A program made the translations under genes and the position numbers. 64,000 nt of DNA from Streptomyces tendae (GTDB taxonomy: Bacteria; Actinomycetota; Actinomycetes; Streptomycetales; Streptomycetaceae): contig NZ_BMUY01000006.1 of assembly GCF_014650435.1 (NCBI RefSeq), positions 62,001-126,000 on the forward strand, written 5' to 3'. A model generated the notes under the pieces. The model worked only from the letters and a program-made list of their open reading frames with translations. It was not told the origin of the DNA and made no database searches. Positions 59,708-64,000 of the stretch are shown here, in pieces; position 1 is the stretch's first letter; the number at the start of each line of letters is the position of its first letter.

Positions 59708-60958
59708 GTGGTGCTCGTCGCGGTCTTCGGTGCCGCTCTGCTCATTGCCGTTCTGCTTTCCGGACTCGCGGCCCGTACCGTGTTGTCGACGTCCTTCCTC
59801 TTCCTGGTCGGCGGCGCTCTCGTCAGTGACGGGTTCCTCGGGCTGATCCACATCACACCGGACAGCGACATCGTCGCGGTCACCGCCGATCTGGCGCTGT
59901 TCGCGGTGCTGTTCACCGACGGCATGCACGTGTCCTTCCCGAAGCTCAGGGAGAACTGGAAGAACCCGGCCCGCGCCCTTGGCCTCGGCATGCCTCTGGC
60001 CTTCATCGGTATGGCGCTGATCGCTCACTACCTGGTCGGCTTGGACTGGACGACCTCCTTCCTCGTGGGCGCCGTCCTCGCCCCTACAGACCCGGTGTTC
60101 GCCTCGGCGATCGTGGGCCGCAAGGAAGTACCGCCCAAGCTCCGGCAGTTGCTGAACGTGGAGAGCGGCATCAACGACGGGCTGGCCCTGCCTGTGGTAC
60201 TCGTCCTCATTGCCGCCGCCGGACCGACCAGCGGCCACGCAGAGGCGTCCTTCGGGAAGATCGCCCTGGAGCTCGGGCTGGGACTCGCTTTCGGCGTGGT
60301 GCTGCCACTCCTGGTCAACGGACTCGTACGGTTCCGGCTGTTGGGAGCAGAGCCCAAGCTGCAGCCACTGCTGCCACTGGCCATCGGGATCATCCTCTAC
60401 GCCGCGTGCCACCTGACCCATGCCAACCCGTACCTGGCCGCGTTCTCCGCAGGCGCCGTTCTCACCGCCGTGTCGCCCGAGGCGAAGACGGCCTTCGAAC
60501 CACTTGGTGAGTCACTCGCGGAGCTGGCCAAGTTCGCCGCACTGCTGGTCTTCGGCGCACTGCTGACGCCCCAGCTCTTCGCCGACCTGTCCTGGACCGG
60601 CTACGTGGCCGTGCTCCTGGCGATCGTGCTGGTGCGCCCGGCGTCGATGCTGATCTCTCTCGTCGGTACGCGGTTCGACCGTCGGGAGAAGCTGGTGGCC
60701 GCATGGTTCGGCCCCAAGGGATTCGCGTCCGTGGTCTACGGGCTTCTCGTGCTGCAGGCCGGGATTCCGCAGGGGGAGCAGGCTTACACGCTCATCGCCG
60801 TCTGCATTGCCTTCTCGATCATCGCTCACAGCAGCACCGACGTGCCCATCGCGAGAATCTTCGACGTCGAGGACCTGACCGGCATTCCCGAGCCTGTGAG
60901 CAACACGCAGACGCGGGAGTCGAGCGAGGACGACGACGGGCGCGTCCGCCGGTCGTGA
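59708..60958 (+). CDS. Cation:proton antiporter (CPA1/NhaP-like)
   Basis: About 416 residues with roughly 12 TM helices. Key motifs: VGAVLAPTDPVFASAIVG (PTDP), RQLLNVESGINDGLALPVV (ND ion site) and WFGPKGFASVVYGLLVLQ. The tail is acidic and hydrophilic (ESSEDDDGRVRRS). Start is uncertain: the frame is open to 59387 but has no ATG near the first helix; GTG 59708 or 59711 gives the expected N-terminus (VVLVAVFGAALLIAV). It exchanges Na+ or K+ for protons. Confidence 0.88.
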   Translation: MVLVAVFGAALLIAVLLSGLAARTVLSTSFLFLVGGALVSDGFLGLIHITPDSDIVAVTADLALFAVLFTDGMHVSFPKLRENWKNPARALGLGMPLAFIGMALIAHYLVGLDWTTSFLVGAVLAPTDPVFASAIVGRKEVPPKLRQLLNVESGINDGLALPVVLVLIAAAGPTSGHAEASFGKIALELGLGLAFGVVLPLLVNGLVRFRLLGAEPKLQPLLPLAIGIILYAACHLTHANPYLAAFSAGAVLTAVSPEAKTAFEPLGESLAELAKFAALLVFGALLTPQLFADLSWTGYVAVLLAIVLVRPASMLISLVGTRFDRREKLVAAWFGPKGFASVVYGLLVLQAGIPQGEQAYTLIAVCIAFSIIAHSSTDVPIARIFDVEDLTGIPEPVSNTQTRESSEDDDGRVRRS

Positions 60959-61134
60959 ACTCGGATTGCCCCGACCGGGACAGGTATCCGTGGGACGGCT
61001 GATCGACACAGGCCGCTGGTGCCGTGACCGGGAGCGTGATGTACGCGCTGCCCGGCCGCCGCCTGCCGTTCTTCGCCACGGGGGCGGCGCTGCTGCACGG
61101 AGGGGAACCACGAGCGTGAGCGGGCTGGTTGCCT

Positions 61135-61168
61135 GGCCGGTGGACGAGGTGTTGCCCGTCCACCGGCC
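61135..61168. terminator. Hairpin between the antiporter and the toxin/immunity genes
   Basis: GGCCGGTGGACG and CGTCCACCGGCC, a 12-bp perfect stem with 10-nt loop, between two convergent transcription units. Confidence 0.8.
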
Positions 61169-61208
61169 CGGTCCTCATGTGTCACACCAGGGGTGCGGCC
61201 ACAGTTGG

Positions 61209-61475
61209 TCAGAAGAGGTCGAGCTGGGCGGATTCGGTTGCTCCCAGCATGCGGCACTCCCCGGTTTCCCCGTCGACGCGGATGTAGCCCGTGCCGATGG
61301 CCATGTCCCGGAGGTCCCCGGTGCGGAGGTAGGCGACCGATTGGCAGTCGAAGTAGAAGGCGGTGCCCACCTGGGTGCGCTCGCCCTCGACAAGTGCGAA
61401 GGCCATGCCCTCGTGGCTGACCTCCTGGTCCAGGAACTGCCTGGCCAGCCTGGTTGCCTCTTCCATGTCGAGCAT
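61209..61475 (-). CDS. Probable immunity protein (YrhB/Imm35-like)
   Basis: 88 residues from ATG 61475: MLDMEEATRLARQFLDQEV, GMAFALVEGERTQVGTAFYF, DCQSVAYLRTGDLRDMAIGT, ending TESAQLDLF. The layout (helix, then beta-rich domain with FYFxCxS..) fits YrhB/Imm35 immunity proteins, which I associate with papain-like toxins. Its ATG overlaps the toxin stop by one base (TGATG), so the two are translated together. An in-frame ATG at 61508 would lie inside the toxin gene; GAGGAC 9 bp before 61475 supports the shorter form. Confidence 0.72.
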   Translation of the reverse strand: MLDMEEATRLARQFLDQEVSHEGMAFALVEGERTQVGTAFYFDCQSVAYLRTGDLRDMAIGTGYIRVDGETGECRMLGATESAQLDLF

Positions 61476-64000
61476 CAGTCTGTCCTCAGGAGGGAGAAGT
61501 TGCGCCATGTTGAGAGATTGGCGTGGCCCGATTGGCCGTCCAGGAAGACGACGTCTCCCTTGATGTTGACCACGTTGAACACGTGGGCTCGCCGTCCCTT
61601 CTGCCCCATCACGATACCTCGGGCGCCGTTTCCGGCGTTCTTGATCTCATTGACGATGCCGGAGACGGTGGACGACTTGAATTGCCGTCCGCCGTACAGT
61701 GCTTCGATGGGTGCTGTGGAGCCTTCCCTGAGACCTCCGGGTGCTGAGGACGGAGCACCGTCGGCCAGCAGGCGGTCGACTGCTACCGCGCAGGCGCGAC
61801 AGTTGGTTTCGCCGCGTTGCGGGTTGACCAGTGCTCTGAGCTGTTCTGTGATCGGGGTCTTGTAGGGGATGCCTCCGTACCCTCTGGTGACCCCGCCACC
61901 TCCAGGCCCGAACCGCAGGTTCCCCACGTTGAGGACCGTCGCGGTCTCGGGGGCGACGGCCGTCCGGCGCCATCCGGTCAGCCCGCCGATTCCCACGAGG
62001 AGGATTTGTTTGGTGAGTTCTTCGGCCGCTTCGGTGTACAGGTCCGCGAGGGCGTCGCAGCCCTGCTGGCGAAGCATGTAGTCGGCGCGGTACAGACGGT
62101 AGGCGGGGCGGACGGGCAGGTACTTGTCGACGAACGCGCCGGCACCGCCGTTCTGGCCGGTGAGCGCGTTGTAGGCGTCTCCGAGAAAGACGAAGGGGGA
62201 CTTTAGGCCCTCGACGAAGCCGTCGCCGAAGATACTCGCCGCCTCGCCGAGGCTGTCGACGCGATCGTTGTTCGGGTCGTCGGGAGACAGACCGCTGGGA
62301 TCCGTCAGGAGGGAAGGGACGTTGTCCGCGTATGCGTACGGTGACACATACGGTGTCGACAAGGAGCGAGTTGCCGGGTCGGGCCGGGCGAAGCGGCCAG
62401 TGATGGGGTCGTACTGGCGGGCGTGCAGGTCGAGGTTGCCGGTGGTGGTCTCGTAGCGGGCGCCGGTGTAGGAAGGGGTGCTCGCGGGAGCCCCGTCGGT
62501 GACGGTGTCCAGAGTGCGGGTGCCGTACGGGTCGTAGGCCCAGCGCTGGTGGAGGGTGCCGGAGCTGTCGGTGACGTCGACTGGGGAGCCCTGGGTGTCG
62601 TGGTGGTAGTAGTAGACGGCGCCGGCGCCGGTCTCTGTCGACTCCGGCTGCCCCAGCGGGTCGTACCGGTACGTCTGCGCGATGCCCAGTCCGCTGGACT
62701 CCGAGGCCAGCAGGGGCAGGGGGGCGTTGGGGTCCCACTGGTAGCGGTTGGTTGTCGTGCCGTTCTTGGCGACGGCGACCTGGTTGCCACTGGCATCGTG
62801 GTCGTAGGTGTAGCTCGCTCCGGCGATCGTGGCGGCGGAGATCTGCCCGGCCAGGTCGTAGGTGTAGGTGTCGGGGCCCTTCTTGGTCTGGTTGCCCTCG
62901 GTGTCGTAGCCGTATGCGGTGGTCGTGGTGCCGGTGGTGGTGGAGGTGAGCTGGTCGGCGGCGTCGTAGGTGTAGCCGGTGGACGTGTCGCCCAGGGTGG
63001 AGGTGAGGCGGTTGCCGACCTTGTCGTAGGTGTAGGACGTGGCGCGGCCGGAGGCGCATCCGGCGGTTCCGGGTTGTGGGAAGCACCCGGTGGTGAGGCG
63101 GCCGGCGGTGTCGTAGGTCAGGTCGTAGCCGCCGGTGCCGACACCGGCCCGGGTGATGTTCACGTGGGTGGGCAGACCGGCCGCGGAGAGGGTGAGCGTG
63201 GTCTTGGTGACCGTGGCGCCCTGTTTGGCGGAGGTGACGGCGGTGAGGCGGCCCGCGCCGTCGTAGCCGCGTTCCTCCGTCTCCGTGTTGGGCAGCGCGG
63301 ACCGGGTGAGGTGCGCGGCCGGGTCCCAGGTGTAGGTGGTGGTCTCGCCGTCGGCCGTCGTCGTGGCGGTGCGGCCGTCGTCGTCGTAGGTGTACGCGAC
63401 GGAGCCGCCGCTGTGGGTGCGGGTGAGTATCTGTCCGGCGGCGTCGTAGGTGTAGGCGAAGTGGCGGGTCTTGGTGAGGTTGCCGACGGAGTCGTAGACG
63501 AAGTCTTCGGAGATCTTCGAGTTGGCGCGCGCGGTCATGCGACCCGCGTCGTTGTAACCGAAGGTCACGTCCGGTGTGGTGCCCGCGTAGTCGATCTCGG
63601 TGAGCAGGCCGCGCGGGTCGTGGGTGTAGTCGGTGGATCCGCGGGGTGTGGTCTTGCGGGTGAGGTTGCCGTCGGCGTCGTAGCCGTAGCTGGTCTCCCG
63701 CTCCAGCGGGTCGGCGACCGAGGTGAGGCGATGGGCCGCGTCGTAGCCGTACGTGGTGACGTGGCCGTTCGCGTCGGTGCGGGCGGTGACGTTGCCAGCC
63801 GTGTCGTGCTCGTATGTGGTGACCGCGCCGCCGGGAGCCGTGACCTCGGTCAGCCGGTCCAGGTCGTCGTAGCCGTAGACGGTGGCACGCTCGTCCGCGT
63901 CCGTCTGCTTGACGACGTTGTTCACCGCGTCGTAAGTGGTGGTGGTCACGCCGTCGAGCGGGTCGGTGACCGTGGTGGGGTTGCCCGCCCGGTCGTACCC
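61475..64000 (-). CDS. RHS repeat polymorphic toxin with papain-fold C-terminus (partial)
   Basis: The C-terminal 841 residues of an RHS/YD-repeat protein that runs off the right edge. YD repeats such as YGYDDLDRLTEVT and YTYDAAGQILTRTHSG fill the N-terminal part; the core ends with the hallmark YDPITGRFARPDP and DPSGLSP motif, where the polypeptide is normally cut. The roughly 250-residue variable tip carries a Tox-PL-like Cys-His-Asp signature: GETNCRACAVAVDRLLADG, RAHVFNVVNIKGDVVFLDGQ. It is expected to modify or cleave target-cell proteins after delivery. The immunity gene follows with a one-base overlap. Confidence 0.88.
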   Translation of the reverse strand, partial: GYDRAGNPTTVTDPLDGVTTTTYDAVNNVVKQTDADERATVYGYDDLDRLTEVTAPGGAVTTYEHDTAGNVTARTDANGHVTTYGYDAAHRLTSVADPLERETSYGYDADGNLTRKTTPRGSTDYTHDPRGLLTEIDYAGTTPDVTFGYNDAGRMTARANSKISEDFVYDSVGNLTKTRHFAYTYDAAGQILTRTHSGGSVAYTYDDDGRTATTTADGETTTYTWDPAAHLTRSALPNTETEERGYDGAGRLTAVTSAKQGATVTKTTLTLSAAGLPTHVNITRAGVGTGGYDLTYDTAGRLTTGCFPQPGTAGCASGRATSYTYDKVGNRLTSTLGDTSTGYTYDAADQLTSTTTGTTTTAYGYDTEGNQTKKGPDTYTYDLAGQISAATIAGASYTYDHDASGNQVAVAKNGTTTNRYQWDPNAPLPLLASESSGLGIAQTYRYDPLGQPESTETGAGAVYYYHHDTQGSPVDVTDSSGTLHQRWAYDPYGTRTLDTVTDGAPASTPSYTGARYETTTGNLDLHARQYDPITGRFARPDPATRSLSTPYVSPYAYADNVPSLLTDPSGLSPDDPNNDRVDSLGEAASIFGDGFVEGLKSPFVFLGDAYNALTGQNGGAGAFVDKYLPVRPAYRLYRADYMLRQQGCDALADLYTEAAEELTKQILLVGIGGLTGWRRTAVAPETATVLNVGNLRFGPGGGGVTRGYGGIPYKTPITEQLRALVNPQRGETNCRACAVAVDRLLADGAPSSAPGGLREGSTAPIEALYGGRQFKSSTVSGIVNEIKNAGNGARGIVMGQKGRRAHVFNVVNIKGDVVFLDGQSGHANLSTWRNFSLLRTD

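Noticed and set aside
1..64000. tRNA, rRNA and phage attachment sites
   Set aside because: No cloverleaf, CCA end or rRNA-like sequence was found, and no integrase gene is present.

Overview
The window is a high-GC actinobacterial chromosome segment and almost certainly comes from Streptomyces. The signs are very strong GC bias at third codon positions, many GTG starts, GTGA/ATGA stop-start overlaps inside operons, a chitin-binding LPMO preceded by DasR-type boxes, a PcaD-PcaC (PcaL) fusion, and TerD, PucR, DUF3152 and DUF4396 proteins. It looks like accessory sequence rather than core genome: regulators and transporters are abundant, at least seven genes are visibly decayed, and an AGCS transporter/MarR module occurs twice in direct orientation 47.7 kb apart.

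Layout. 1-1.3 kb: N-terminal part of an alanine/sodium symporter, a palindromic operator and MarR-1. 1.2-1.9 kb: a MerR regulator that has lost its HTH but kept its promoter. 2.0-10.0 kb: a seven-gene leftward operon for aromatic (meta-cleavage-like) catabolism, with a divergent LysR and a 17-bp palindrome between. 10.2-13.8 kb: TetR, an enoyl-CoA hydratase, then an MFS exporter and a TetR that a deletion has fused head to head, then a YdeI-type protein. 14.1-16.8 kb: a decayed block of P450, 4'-phosphopantetheinyl transferase and a second P450. 17.0-23.2 kb: PcaL fusion, MBL hydrolase, exonuclease III, DUF6278, secreted amidase and LPMO.

23.3-33.9 kb holds the most unusual locus. An acyl-CoA ligase, and a divergent pair made of (a) a MIO aromatic amino-acid lyase and (b) a four-gene operon of FOXRED2-like flavoprotein, FMN alpha-hydroxy-acid oxidase, atypical P450 and CPA2 antiporter, carry the same TCAGAG..CTCTGA-type palindrome in their promoters. 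A two-component system follows, and its kinase gene overlaps the lyase gene tail to tail. I infer one co-regulated aryl-acrylate (p-coumarate-like) pathway whose product I cannot name.

34.1-41.5 kb: a LacI regulon for mucin-type O-glycans (GH35 beta-galactosidase and secreted GH101 endo-alpha-N-acetylgalactosaminidase) with near-identical promoter/operator sequences at both glycosidases. 41.5-46.4 kb: TetR/alpha-beta hydrolase, MBL/MarR, VOC, a frameshifted hypothetical, and a tautomerase-YHS fusion behind a CsoR-like site. 46.6-52.7 kb: the complete AGCS symporter and MarR-2, separated by 3.8 kb that contains an IS5-like element (17-bp inverted repeats, TTA target duplication, passenger membrane gene), a PucR regulator and a deazaflavin-type reductase. 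52.8-61 kb: membrane and ion-homeostasis genes (DUF4396, TerD, DUF3152, ClC with CBS domains, CPA1 antiporter); a MarR-type TTTGCA..TGCAAA palindrome recurs before the ClC gene and after MarR-2. 61.2-64 kb: an RHS polymorphic toxin with a papain-fold C-terminus, coupled (TGATG) to its probable immunity gene and running off the right edge.

No rRNA, tRNA or CRISPR array was seen. Family names come from reading the proteins, not from a database search.
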